Shown in pieces: positions 8,890 to 17,553 of a stretch of DNA of 64,000 nucleotides. The DNA is from Algoriphagus formosus (GTDB taxonomy: Bacteria; Bacteroidota; Bacteroidia; Cytophagales; Cyclobacteriaceae). The notes under the pieces were generated by a model. That model made no database searches. It was not told where the DNA came from and worked only from the letters and a program-made list of their open reading frames with translations. The position numbers and the translations under genes are program-made. The stretch spans positions 1-64,000 of the forward strand of contig NZ_NIUC01000005.1 of NCBI RefSeq assembly GCF_002807035.1, given 5' to 3'. Position 1 is the first letter of the stretch; each line of letters begins with the position of its first letter.

Positions 8890-10121
8890 GATGGGTTATT
8901 TTGAGGGTAGATTTTTTCTTTTTTGAAAAAGAGTATGAAAAATAGTAAAACCAAAACGGAAATACCAGAAGGAATTAACCAAATCGATCGCCAGTCATGT
9001 AATCCGTCAGCATTGAGATAGTAATCTGAGATTTGCCCGGCAGCCCAAAAGCCGATCAACATACCAGCCCCGTAAGTAGCTAAGGTAATTAATCCCTGAG
9101 CGGAGGATTTATATTTATGCCCAGCATGAGCATCCGTGTATATCTGTCCGCTGACAAAGAAAAAATCATAGCAAACTCCATGAAGTGCTATTCCTACGAG
9201 TAGCATCCAAACATTTTCGTCCGCATTACCATAGGCAAAAAACACATACCGAATAGCCCAAGCAAGCATTGCCACAATCAATGTTTTTTTAATCCCAAAT
9301 CTTGAAAAAAAGATCGGTAAGGCTAGCATAAAGAGCACTTCGGAAATCTGTCCGATAGTCATTTTTCCGGTAGAGTTCTCTACTCCAATTTCGGTCAGAA
9401 ATGGACTGGCATTTTGATAATAAAATGCAAGCGGGATACAGATCAGGACAGAACTTAAAAAGAAAATGGCATAATTCCGGTTTTTCAAAAGAGCCAAGGC
9501 ATCCAGGCCTAACAACTCGGATAGTTTGATCTTTTCACTGCTACTTGCACGAGGGGGTGTTGCTGGTAAGGTAAAACTGAAAATCCCCAACACCAAAGAA
9601 ACTATGGAAGCCATCAGCCAAGTATTGCCTAGCAGTCCGCTTTCGAGCCCATCTGCACTATCCCATGCTAAGGCGCTGATGAGAATTCCCGCTGCTATCC
9701 ATCCGATTGTACCCCAAACACGAATGGTAGAAAATTCCTTTGCCGGATCCTTCATTTGATTGAAAGAAATGGAATTGACCAAGGCCAAAGTCGGCATGAA
9801 TAAAATCATGTAAGCGAGTAAAACCGGGAAAAAGCCTGAAAAATCCTCACTGCTATACAATAAATACATCAGTACCGCCCCCAAGAGATGAATCACTCCC
9901 AAGATCCGCTGCGCATGGAAATACCTATCCGCAATCAATCCCACAATAAACGGGGCTATGATCGCTCCAAAAGACTGAGTGGAGAAGGCCAGCGAAATTT
10001 CTTGATCTTTTGCCCCTAGATTCGCTCCCAAGAATGTACCCATCGTCACATACCAAGAGCCCCAGACGAAAAACTCCAAAAACATCATAAAAGACAGGCG
10101 CATCCGCACAAATAGACTCAT
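8886..10121 (-). CDS. MFS transporter, nucleoside permease NupG-like family
   Basis: 411 residues with about 12 hydrophobic segments. The opening MRLSFMMFLEFFVWGSWYVTMGTFL and the loop FNQMKDPAKEFSTIRVWGTIGWI are typical of the nucleoside:H+ symporter branch of the MFS. In Bacteroidota such proteins often sit in sugar loci, so the cargo here may be a sugar or keto-sugar rather than a nucleoside (inference). First gene of the leftward operon and 4-base coupled to the TIM-barrel gene. Confidence 0.85.
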   Translation of the reverse strand: MSLFVRMRLSFMMFLEFFVWGSWYVTMGTFLGANLGAKDQEISLAFSTQSFGAIIAPFIVGLIADRYFHAQRILGVIHLLGAVLMYLLYSSEDFSGFFPVLLAYMILFMPTLALVNSISFNQMKDPAKEFSTIRVWGTIGWIAAGILISALAWDSADGLESGLLGNTWLMASIVSLVLGIFSFTLPATPPRASSSEKIKLSELLGLDALALLKNRNYAIFFLSSVLICIPLAFYYQNASPFLTEIGVENSTGKMTIGQISEVLFMLALPIFFSRFGIKKTLIVAMLAWAIRYVFFAYGNADENVWMLLVGIALHGVCYDFFFVSGQIYTDAHAGHKYKSSAQGLITLATYGAGMLIGFWAAGQISDYYLNADGLHDWRSIWLIPSGISVLVLLFFILFFKKEKIYPQNNPS

Positions 10122-10341
10122 AGAAAAACTGGATTGGGAATTAAGTCAAAGTTTAGAATTCGGTGAATTTAACGTATTTTAAGCAAGTCCTTTGAATTTG
10201 CGAAATTAGGCCGATAATTATTTTGAAAAAGCCACTCATAACGGGATGGGGCTATTTGTAAACATAATCTGTGAAGCTCAGCAAAAAATGGCTTTTTTTC
10301 GATTATTCAACTATTTTCAAATCCAAATAACCTGATAACCT
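10122..10341. promoter_or_regulatory. Divergent intergenic region of the sugar locus
   Basis: 220 bases separate the leftward MFS operon from the rightward oxidoreductase operon and must hold both promoters. I see TTTG-containing boxes on both strands but no full match to TTTG-N19-TAnnTTTG, and no clear operator. Confidence 0.5.
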
Positions 10342-11511
10342 ATGTCCACGAATAAGAAACTAAAAATTGGTCTTGTCGGTGGTGGTCCGGGCTCTTTTAT
10401 CGGAGCGATTCACCTCAACGGTGCACTGATGGACGGCATGTTTGAGCTTGCGGCTGGAGCATTTTCGTCTAATCCTGAAAAGTCTAGAAAAAGAGGTGAG
10501 GAACTCAGACTCAACCCTTCCAGGGTCTACTCCAGCTACGACGAGATGTTCGAAAAGGAGCTACAGCTTCCCGAAGATGAGCGAATTGATGTAGTGGTGA
10601 TTGTCACCCCAAATAATGTTCATTTTGATCCGACTGCAAAAGCCATCCGGGCTGGATTTCATGTGGTGCTTGACAAGCCCCTCACACTCAACTATCAAGA
10701 AGCAAAAGAGCTTTATCATATCGTCAGCAACAGCGATCGGAAGTTTTTACTGACACACACTTATTCCGGCTACCCGATGATTAAGCAAGCCAAGCAAATG
10801 ATCGAAGAAGGAAAGCTGGGGAAAATTCACAAAGTATATGTAGAGTACCCACAAGGCTGGCTGTATAAACTCCTTGAAAAAGAAGATAACAAGCAGGCCG
10901 AATGGCGAACAGACCCAAAGCGAAACGGAATGGCTGGATGTATGGGAGATATCGGTACCCATGCCTTTCACCTGGCTGAATATGTCTCGGGGCAAAAAGT
11001 AGAAAAAATCTGTGCTGACCTTTACATCAAAGTCGAAGGACGCCCGATTGACGATGACGGTGTCGTTTTGATGCGGTTTGAAAACGGTGCATCCGGAGTT
11101 CTAATGGCATCTCAGACCGATACAGGTTTGGAAAACAATCTAAAAATCAGGGTGTTTGGTGACAAAGGTGGGATCGAATGGCAACAAGAAGACAACAACA
11201 GTCTAATCGTTCGCTACCCGGGCCAACCTGCACAAATTTTCAGAGCTGGAACTGGCTATCTCGGGTCCCTAGCACAAGAAAACACCCGGACTCCTGCCGG
11301 TCATCCTGAGGGATACGTAGAAGCCTTTGCCAACTTATACAGAAACTTTGCACGATGTATTTACGCAGAGCGAAATGGTGAGACTCCTAAGGAGGAGTGG
11401 AAGGATTTCCCAGGTATTGAAGATGGTATCCGTGGGATGGCGTTCATCGAACATGTCTTGAAAAGTACCGAGACCGAATACAAATGGACTTCTTTTGAAG
11501 TTGAAAAATAA
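10342..11511 (+). CDS. Gfo/Idh/MocA family oxidoreductase
   Basis: 389 residues. The N-terminal Rossmann domain has the NAD(P) motif IGLVGGGPGSFIGAIH, and DKPLTLNYQEA corresponds to the EKP motif with its catalytic lysine. The C-terminal domain carries GDIGTHAFHLAEYVSG, the metal-independent active-site segment with the expected Asp and His. No signal peptide, so cytosolic. In this locus it could oxidise or reduce the 3-position of sugars, as related enzymes do in 3-keto-glycoside pathways. First gene of the rightward operon. Confidence 0.9.
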   Translation: MSTNKKLKIGLVGGGPGSFIGAIHLNGALMDGMFELAAGAFSSNPEKSRKRGEELRLNPSRVYSSYDEMFEKELQLPEDERIDVVVIVTPNNVHFDPTAKAIRAGFHVVLDKPLTLNYQEAKELYHIVSNSDRKFLLTHTYSGYPMIKQAKQMIEEGKLGKIHKVYVEYPQGWLYKLLEKEDNKQAEWRTDPKRNGMAGCMGDIGTHAFHLAEYVSGQKVEKICADLYIKVEGRPIDDDGVVLMRFENGASGVLMASQTDTGLENNLKIRVFGDKGGIEWQQEDNNSLIVRYPGQPAQIFRAGTGYLGSLAQENTRTPAGHPEGYVEAFANLYRNFARCIYAERNGETPKEEWKDFPGIEDGIRGMAFIEHVLKSTETEYKWTSFEVEK

Positions 11512-11542
11512 ATAACTCTTAAACCTAAAATAAAAATTCATA

Positions 11543-12595
11543 ATGAAAACGATCAAAGGACCTGCCATATTTTTGGCGCAATTTGCGGATGACCAAGCAC
11601 CTTTCAATAACCTGAAAAATATCTGTAATTACATGGCAGATTTAGGTTATAAAGGAGTTCAAATCCCCTCTTGGGACGCAAGAATGATTGATCTTCAAAA
11701 GGCTGCGGAAAGTAAGGATTATGCAGATGAAATAGCTGGAACGGTCGAGGAGGCAGGATTGGTCATTACTGAGCTCTCCACTCACCTGCAAGGTCAGCTT
11801 GTCGCTGTTCACCCAGCCTACAATGAGCTGTTTGATGGGTTTGCACCTGCATCGATGGCAGGCGACCTAAAGGCAAAAAGCGAATGGGCTACCCAGCAAT
11901 TGAAGTATGCCGCTAAAGCTTCACACAATCTTGGACTTACTGCGCATGCGACATTCTCCGGAGCGCTGATGTGGCATACTGTTTATCCGTGGCCACAGCG
12001 TCCTGCAGGTTTGGTCGATACAGGTTTTACTGAATTGGCCAGAAGATGGACTCCCATTTTGGATGAGTTTGACAAATATGGCGTAGATGTTTGCTATGAA
12101 TTGCACCCTGGCGAGGACCTTCATGATGGAATCACCTTTGAGATGTTCCTTGAAAAAGTGAATAATCACAAACGTGCAAATATCCTCTACGATCCAAGTC
12201 ACTTCGTGCTACAATGCTTGGATTATCTACAATTCATCGATTTCTATCACGACAGGATCAAAATGTTTCATGTGAAAGATGCTGAATTCAACCCAAGCGG
12301 AAAGCAAGGTGTCTATGGCGGATTCCAAGGATGGGTAGAGCGTGCAGGTAGATTCCGATCATTAGGTGACGGCCAAGTTGATTTTGGTGGAATTTTTAGC
12401 AAACTTTCGCAATATGATTTTGACGGTTGGGCGGTGCTAGAATGGGAATGCGCGATCAAGCATCCAGAGCAAGGAGCTGCAGAAGGTGCTCCATTCATCG
12501 ATGCTCATATCATTAGAGTCACCGAGAAAGCCTTTGATGACTTTGCCGGAAGTGGCGCAGATGAAAATTTCAACAAAAAAATCTTAGGAATTTAA
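11543..12595 (+). CDS. Sugar phosphate isomerase/epimerase family TIM-barrel protein
   Basis: 350 residues with no signal peptide, thus cytosolic. Xylose-isomerase-like TIM barrel with candidate metal ligands Glu in VCYELHPGED, Asp in LYDPSHFVL, His in MFHVKDAEF and Glu in AVLEWECAI. It is one of two such barrels in the locus; the other (8008-8889) has a Tat signal. It follows the Gfo/Idh/MocA gene by 31 bases, and the two are commonly paired. Exact reaction unknown: isomerase, epimerase or keto-sugar eliminase. Confidence 0.87.
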   Translation: MKTIKGPAIFLAQFADDQAPFNNLKNICNYMADLGYKGVQIPSWDARMIDLQKAAESKDYADEIAGTVEEAGLVITELSTHLQGQLVAVHPAYNELFDGFAPASMAGDLKAKSEWATQQLKYAAKASHNLGLTAHATFSGALMWHTVYPWPQRPAGLVDTGFTELARRWTPILDEFDKYGVDVCYELHPGEDLHDGITFEMFLEKVNNHKRANILYDPSHFVLQCLDYLQFIDFYHDRIKMFHVKDAEFNPSGKQGVYGGFQGWVERAGRFRSLGDGQVDFGGIFSKLSQYDFDGWAVLEWECAIKHPEQGAAEGAPFIDAHIIRVTEKAFDDFAGSGADENFNKKILGI

Positions 12596-12721
12596 GAAAT
12601 CCAGAAATCAATATTTCGGAAATTAGCAATATCAAAAAGCCAAGTAAAGACTTAGGATAGTTGTACGACATCCTCTTCAAGCCTAAAGAAAAACGACATT
12701 TAAATATCAAATTACAATCGA

Positions 12722-13153
12722 ATGAAAATTAAAAATCAAATCAGTTTGGGAGTGCTAGCATTGGCTAGTTTGACATTTGCCTGTGGCGGTGGAGAAAGCT
12801 CTTCCGAGTCTACCTCTACCACTTCTCCAGCTGCTAGCAGTTCTGCTCCTGCGAAGGAAATGAGTTTGGAGGAAAAATATCAGGATGACCCGATTTATAT
12901 CAAAGGCTTAGAAAAAGTGAAAGGATCGGATTGCCAATCCTGTCATATGGTAGAGCGGAAAATCGTTGGACCTTCTTATGCTGAAGTAGCTGCAAAGTAT
13001 GAAAGCACAGAAGAAAATGTAACCATGCTCGCTCAAAAAGTAATCAATGGCGGAGTCGGTGTATGGGGAGAAGTTCCTATGCCAGCACATCCAGGATTGA
13101 GTGAAGAGGATGCAAAAGATATGGTTAGATACGTTTTACTTTTGAAAAAATAA
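12722..13153 (+). CDS. Lipoprotein c-type cytochrome
   Basis: 143 residues. Signal peptide with lipobox LTFAC (Cys21), then a Ser/Thr/Ala-rich linker to about residue 45, then a single class I cytochrome c domain. The haem site is SDCQSCH, and the likely axial Met lies in GEVPMPAHPG before the C-terminal helix (DAKDMVRYVLLL). It is probably a periplasm-facing, membrane-anchored electron carrier. It could accept electrons from the GMC dehydrogenase encoded in the divergent operon, because such dehydrogenases commonly use a cytochrome c subunit (inference). Six bases separate its stop from the DUF1080 start. Confidence 0.92.
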   Translation: MKIKNQISLGVLALASLTFACGGGESSSESTSTTSPAASSSAPAKEMSLEEKYQDDPIYIKGLEKVKGSDCQSCHMVERKIVGPSYAEVAAKYESTEENVTMLAQKVINGGVGVWGEVPMPAHPGLSEEDAKDMVRYVLLLKK

Positions 13154-13159
13154 TTGACC

Positions 13160-13903
13160 ATGCAGCGAATCAAATACGTACTAGTAGCAGGACTAGCAAT
13201 GGCTTGGGGATGCAGCTCCCCAAGTAGCGATACAGCCTCCGAGGAAACCATGACCGAAACAAGTACTCCCGCTGAGTCTGAATGGATTTCCCTTTTCGAT
13301 GGAGAGACTTTCACCGGCTGGCACAAATACGGTGGTGGAGAAGTAGGTAAAGCCTGGAAAATAGAAAATGGAGAGCTTTTCCTTGATGCAGCGAATAAGG
13401 ATGGATGGCAAACCGGAGATGGCGGCGATATCGTCACTGATCAGGAGTTTGAAAACTTCCACTTTCAGACAGAATGGAAAATAGCTCCTAACGGTAATAG
13501 CGGTATCATCTTCCTTGTCAATGAATCTGAAGAGTATGATTACCCGTGGCAGACAGGCCCAGAAATGCAAGTTCTGGACAATGACGGACACCCTGACGCA
13601 AAAATCATCAGTCACCGGGCAGGAGACCTCTACGACCTAATTGTGAGCAGTGAAGAAACTGTCAAGCCGGTAGGCGAATGGAATCTTGCTGAAATCATCG
13701 CAAACGATGGTGAGTTAACGCTTCGTCTCAACGGAGTTGATGTCGTAAAAACCACGATGTGGACTCCAGAATGGGAAGCTCTGATTGCGGATAGCAAATT
13801 CAAGGATATGCCTGGATTTGGAAAGTACAAAAAAGGACGAATTGCTCTTCAGGATCATGGAGACATCGTTCACTTCCGAAACATCAGAATTAAAAATCTT
13901 TGA
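13160..13903 (+). CDS. DUF1080 (3-keto-disaccharide hydrolase) family lipoprotein
   Basis: 247 residues. Signal peptide with lipobox AWGC (Cys18), then a linker and the DUF1080 concanavalin-like beta-sandwich: WISLFDGETFTGWHKYGGG, NFHFQTEWKIAPNGNSGIIF and GPEMQVLDNDGHPD are family hallmarks. Members characterised in agrobacteria and gut Bacteroidota cleave 3-keto-glycosides. I start at the ATG at 13160; a TTG two codons upstream is in frame but gives a poorer signal peptide. Last gene of the rightward operon, followed by a strong terminator. Confidence 0.9.
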   Translation: MQRIKYVLVAGLAMAWGCSSPSSDTASEETMTETSTPAESEWISLFDGETFTGWHKYGGGEVGKAWKIENGELFLDAANKDGWQTGDGGDIVTDQEFENFHFQTEWKIAPNGNSGIIFLVNESEEYDYPWQTGPEMQVLDNDGHPDAKIISHRAGDLYDLIVSSEETVKPVGEWNLAEIIANDGELTLRLNGVDVVKTTMWTPEWEALIADSKFKDMPGFGKYKKGRIALQDHGDIVHFRNIRIKNL

Positions 13904-13926
13904 GTTTAAGATCTTATTGAAACAAG

Positions 13927-13955
13927 AAATCCCGAAGAAATTCGGGATTTTTTTA
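13927..13955 (+). terminator. Rho-independent terminator of the rightward sugar operon
   Basis: Perfect 10-bp stem AAATCCCGAA / TTCGGGATTT with a GAAA tetraloop, followed by a T-run. Confidence 0.85.
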
Positions 13956-14047
13956 TGCTTTAACACGGATCAACTAATAGGCTCTAAAGTAACCTGGCCC
14001 TACCCGATTTATTGGGATTCGGGAAGAGAGCTAATACATATTTCGGA

Positions 14048-14773
14048 TCAAAGTCTGGTGATATGATCCTTACGGATATAGGCGCGTTGATTCTTCCATT
14101 CTACCTCAAACCAAATATCTTTTGAGGATTTGATTTTGACACGGTGACCAGGCTCTATCTGATCGACTAGCTCGCCCCCTGCACTTGGATGCGTGGTAAT
14201 GTAGGTAGGACTATGTGTAATCAAGCCCGTACTTGGCTTATCCAAAAAATTATTGACAAGAAAGATCAAAATCATCAAAGCAGCGGTAGGCCAATAACTG
14301 ACACGAGATTCATTTTTTCGACTTGTCCAAAAAATCATGATTACTGAAAGCAGCAGGATGGCTGAGAGAGCAATCAATAGATATTGCTTGTAATTCACTA
14401 GAAAAAGAACAAATCTATCTCTATCGTCTACCTCATATCCAAACAGCGTAGTCTGCCCTGTCAATGTCTTGATTTTGGAGATAATTTGTTCATTGGGATT
14501 GAGATCATAATACTTACCCAAATAATGTGTAGCCTGCTCCTTGTCACCCATCCCTTCAGCAATGAAGGCCATTTTCAAAAGCATGGCTGGAGAATAGAGT
14601 CCTTCCTGATAGTTTTCAGAGTAAATTTCGAAGGCTTCCTTGTAACTTCTGCTTTCAAACAAAGAATCTGCCTTAGGAAGTGAATTCGTAACCCCCTGTG
14701 AATAAACAGGTTGAAAAACAATCAAGAAAAAGAACAGAAGATTTACCAGAAAGATTGGTCTAGTGCTTTGCAT
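14048..14773 (-). CDS. TPR and SH3-domain membrane protein (BatE-like)
   Basis: 241 residues. Order: signal peptide (1-25), TPR-like helices (about 30-110, KADSLFESRSYKEAFEIYSE), two transmembrane segments (around 130-147 and 163-180), then a C-terminal bacterial SH3 domain (THPSAGGELVDQIEPGHRVKI). This architecture resembles BatE of the Bat aerotolerance operons, but no other bat genes are near, so a BatE role is only a suggestion. The start codon region overlaps the promoter of the rightward tRNA cluster. Confidence 0.75.
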   Translation of the reverse strand: MQSTRPIFLVNLLFFFLIVFQPVYSQGVTNSLPKADSLFESRSYKEAFEIYSENYQEGLYSPAMLLKMAFIAEGMGDKEQATHYLGKYYDLNPNEQIISKIKTLTGQTTLFGYEVDDRDRFVLFLVNYKQYLLIALSAILLLSVIMIFWTSRKNESRVSYWPTAALMILIFLVNNFLDKPSTGLITHSPTYITTHPSAGGELVDQIEPGHRVKIKSSKDIWFEVEWKNQRAYIRKDHITRL

Positions 14774-14797
14774 TTAAATTCAAGAGTCATAAATTTG
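14767..14797 (+). promoter_or_regulatory. Promoter of the tRNA-Lys/Pro/Arg/Lys cluster
   Basis: -33 TTTG (14767-14770), 19-bp spacer, -7 TAAATTTG (14790-14797) followed by CAGTCC: full consensus and the same continuation as the rpmH promoter. It overlaps the first codons of the divergent TPR/SH3 gene. Confidence 0.8.
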
Positions 14798-14895
14798 CAG
14801 TCCAATTAAGGCAATGATCTACCAAAAAGCAAGGTTGGGAGCCAGATTTGACAAATATTTACATGGAAATTCGAGAGGATTTCTAAGCCAAAAAT

Positions 14896-14968
14896 GATTC
14901 CGTAGCTCAGCTGGTAGAGCATAACACTTTTAATGTTAGGGTCCTGGGTTCGAGCCCCAGCGGGATCA
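14896..14968 (+). tRNA. tRNA-Lys (anticodon TTT), copy 1
   Basis: 73-nt cloverleaf: acceptor GATTCCG/CGGGATC, D-arm GCTC/GAGC, anticodon stem TAACA/TGTTA with loop CTTTTAA, T-arm CTGGG/CCCAG with TTCGAGC loop, discriminator A. CCA is not encoded. Identical to copy 2 at 15364-15436. Confidence 0.97.
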
Positions 14969-15003
14969 CATTTATACAAAGATTCTTGGCAGGGCGAGAA
15001 GTT

Positions 15004-15034
15004 TATCCCGATGAGCAAAGCGATATCGGGAAGC
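15004..15034 (+). repeat. TCCCGA/TCGGGA hairpin element after tRNA-Lys copy 1
   Basis: Short inverted repeat ATCCCGA...TCGGGAA enclosing GAGCAAAGCGATA. The same element, one base different in the arm-proximal part, follows tRNA-Lys copy 2 at 15473-15500. Related arms occur in the tRNA-Val pseudogenes near 31.6-31.8 kb. Confidence 0.7.
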
Positions 15035-15049
15035 CCCAGCGGGATCACA
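15032..15049 (+). pseudogene. Remnant of a tRNA-Lys 3' end
   Basis: The 18 bases AGCCCCAGCGGGATCACA are identical to the T-arm/acceptor 3' end plus flank of the intact tRNA-Lys genes. They are joined directly to the hairpin element through the shared AGCC. A third tandem tRNA-Lys copy appears to have been deleted down to this stub. A degenerate hairpin copy (GAAGAGCAAATCGATATCG, near 15090-15110) follows it, as expected for a former repeat unit. Confidence 0.75.
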
Positions 15050-15058
15050 GTTATATTG

Positions 15059-15082
15059 AGTTTCTTGATTAATCAAGAAACT
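15059..15082. repeat. Perfect 24-bp palindrome
   Basis: AGTTTCTTGATT is followed immediately by its exact reverse complement, within the spacer between the tRNA-Lys remnant and tRNA-Pro. It may form a cruciform or an RNA hairpin in the tRNA precursor. Confidence 0.8.
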
Positions 15083-15163
15083 GATTCTGAAGAGCAAATC
15101 GATATCGAAAAGCTCAAAGAAAAAAAGAGAAAGCTTACAAAAGTGTAAGATCAAACTAATTCT

Positions 15164-15238
15164 CGGGGTGTAGCGTAGCCCGGTTATCGCGCCTGCTTTG
15201 GGAGCAGGAGGTCGCAAGTTCGAATCTTGCCACCCCGA
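15164..15238 (+). tRNA. tRNA-Pro (anticodon TGG)
   Basis: 75-nt cloverleaf: acceptor CGGGGTG/CACCCCG, anticodon stem CCTGC/GCAGG with loop TTTGGGA, T-loop TTCGAAT, discriminator A; CCA not encoded. Confidence 0.96.
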
Positions 15239-15248
15239 CAATTTATTG

Positions 15249-15322
15249 GGTCCTGTAGCTCAACTGGATAGAGCAACTGCCTTCTAAGCAGTAGGTTTCA
15301 GGTTCGAGTCCTGACAGGATCA
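15249..15322 (+). tRNA. tRNA-Arg (anticodon TCT)
   Basis: 74-nt cloverleaf: acceptor GGTCCTG/CAGGATC with one G-T pair, anticodon stem ACTGC/GCAGT with loop CTTCTAA, T-arm TCAGG/CCTGA, discriminator A; CCA not encoded. Confidence 0.96.
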
Positions 15323-15329
15323 CTTTACA

Positions 15330-15352
15330 AGGCGGATATTGTCCGCTTTTTA
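15330..15352 (+). terminator. Terminator-like hairpin after tRNA-Arg
   Basis: GCGGA / TCCGC stem with a 5-base loop followed by a T-run, between tRNA-Arg and tRNA-Lys copy 2. Confidence 0.6.
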
Positions 15353-15363
15353 TTTGAAATTTT

Positions 15364-15436
15364 GATTCCGTAGCTCAGCTGGTAGAGCATAACACTTTTA
15401 ATGTTAGGGTCCTGGGTTCGAGCCCCAGCGGGATCA
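15364..15436 (+). tRNA. tRNA-Lys (anticodon TTT), copy 2
   Basis: 73-nt sequence identical to copy 1 at 14896-14968, with the same flanking hairpin element downstream. The duplication therefore included about 65 bases of 3' flank. Confidence 0.97.
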
Positions 15437-15440
15437 CACT

Positions 15441-15520
15441 TATTTAGAGATTCTTCTTAGAGCAAGAAGTTTATCCCGAAGAGCAAAGCGATATCGGGAA
15501 GCCTTTTAGAAGAATCTAAA
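15441..15520 (+). repeat. Structured 3' flank of tRNA-Lys copy 2, with TCCCGA/TCGGGA hairpin
   Basis: The outer arms AGATTCTTCT and AGAAGAATCT are complementary and enclose the inner hairpin ATCCCGA...TCGGGAA (15473-15500), so the whole stretch can fold as one long stem. Copy 1 has the same internal element but has lost the outer arm. Confidence 0.65.
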
Positions 15521-15522
15521 GC

Positions 15523-15553
15523 AAAAAGCAGGTTTTAAAACCTGCTTTTTTTG
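15523..15553 (+). terminator. Terminator of the tRNA cluster
   Basis: Perfect inverted repeat AAAAAGCAGGTTTT / AAAACCTGCTTTTT with a T-run. It also lies downstream of the convergent Lon-domain gene. Confidence 0.85.
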
Positions 15554-15592
15554 TTTCCAAGAATTTTTCGAGTATGATTTATTCTAGCTCTC

Positions 15593-16219
15593 TCAGAAGT
15601 TCAAGGGGTCTAGGTTTTTGAAATGGCCGTTTTGACGGATGATTTCCTTAGCCCGCTCAATACTCTTTACTACTGGAATGATTCGCTTAAAATGTCTAAT
15701 GAGGTATTCCATCCGCTTTCCTTCTTCTTCAATCTGAAGTAACTCTAATTCTTCTTCCAACTTAAGCCCTACCTTGTGAGCATAAGTAAAAGAAGTAGTG
15801 GTCGAAGGATCGATTTCATTTGGATAGTGGAGTAGGTAGAGCAATTCCTTGAGATAAAAAATAAACTCGTGATTCTGGACTGCATTTGTGACAGGAATAT
15901 TTTCAATAAACTCTACCTCTCCTCCCGCATACAGCTTTCCTTCCATAGGATTATGAAAAGAGAGTATTTTAAAGGCCCTTTTTCCCTTAGTCTGAACATC
16001 GAGTCGGCCATCTTCATAGCGCTTATATACCTTTTCGAGGGTTACTTCCGTTCCAAATCCGGAAAGTTTATCCAAATACGCACAAACCCCAAAGGAACCT
16101 CCTGAGGCTTCAACATCCGCTAAAAGCTCCCTGTAACGTGGCTCAAAGATGTGTAGATTAAGCTCTTCTCCGGGAAAAGCGATAAGTTTCAATGGAAAGA
16201 AAGGAAGATAAGTACTCAT
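15593..16219 (-). CDS. LON peptidase substrate-binding domain protein
   Basis: 208 residues covering a stand-alone Lon N-terminal (PUA-like) domain: LPFFPLKLIAFPGEELNLHIFEPRYREL at the start is the family hallmark, with the helical part following. It lacks the AAA+ and protease domains, so it is not a protease. The function of such stand-alone proteins is not established; substrate or peptide binding is assumed. Single gene, downstream of gapA in the same direction but separated by a terminator. Confidence 0.9.
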   Translation of the reverse strand: MSTYLPFFPLKLIAFPGEELNLHIFEPRYRELLADVEASGGSFGVCAYLDKLSGFGTEVTLEKVYKRYEDGRLDVQTKGKRAFKILSFHNPMEGKLYAGGEVEFIENIPVTNAVQNHEFIFYLKELLYLLHYPNEIDPSTTTSFTYAHKVGLKLEEELELLQIEEEGKRMEYLIRHFKRIIPVVKSIERAKEIIRQNGHFKNLDPLNF

Positions 16220-16271
16220 AATAGTTTAATAACTTCTAAAGCTTCATTTAGTTCTTTCCATCCAGCCATAA

Positions 16272-16297
16272 AAAAAGCTCCTTCTCAGGAGCTTTTT
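16272..16297 (-). terminator. Terminator of gapA
   Basis: Inverted repeat AAAAAGCTCCT / AGGAGCTTTTT with a 4-base loop, just beyond the gapA stop. Confidence 0.85.
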
Positions 16298-16302
16298 ATG
16301 AA

Positions 16303-17343
<1,041 letters not shown>

Positions 17344-17553
17344 CTAGTTCACCTAGTCAGGTTTAAAATATAAGAATTGGCTTAAAGTTATTACAATTTT
17401 TTGGCTAGCCCAAAACAAAACAACTGGCACATTTACACTTCACGCTTGTTTCCTTTTTCAATCGATTTCGAAGATTTTTTCAAATAATTCCCCATTTCAA
17501 AGGCTTTTGGAAAATCAATCCCTAATTTGAAATTTGTCCAATAAAACCTTTTT

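Noticed and set aside
13193-13615. 140-codon frame antisense to the DUF1080 gene
   Set aside because: The plus-strand DUF1080 lipoprotein has unmistakable family motifs; the antisense frame has none.
14933-15148. 71-codon open frame over tRNA-Lys 3' end and flank
   Set aside because: It starts inside a tRNA and runs through the hairpin repeats; no family resemblance.
14896-15436. Integration site (att) of a mobile element at the tRNA-Lys genes because of the repeated 3' end
   Set aside because: No integrase or mobile gene is nearby, and the interval between the repeats is only tRNA spacer; tandem duplication and deletion explain it better.
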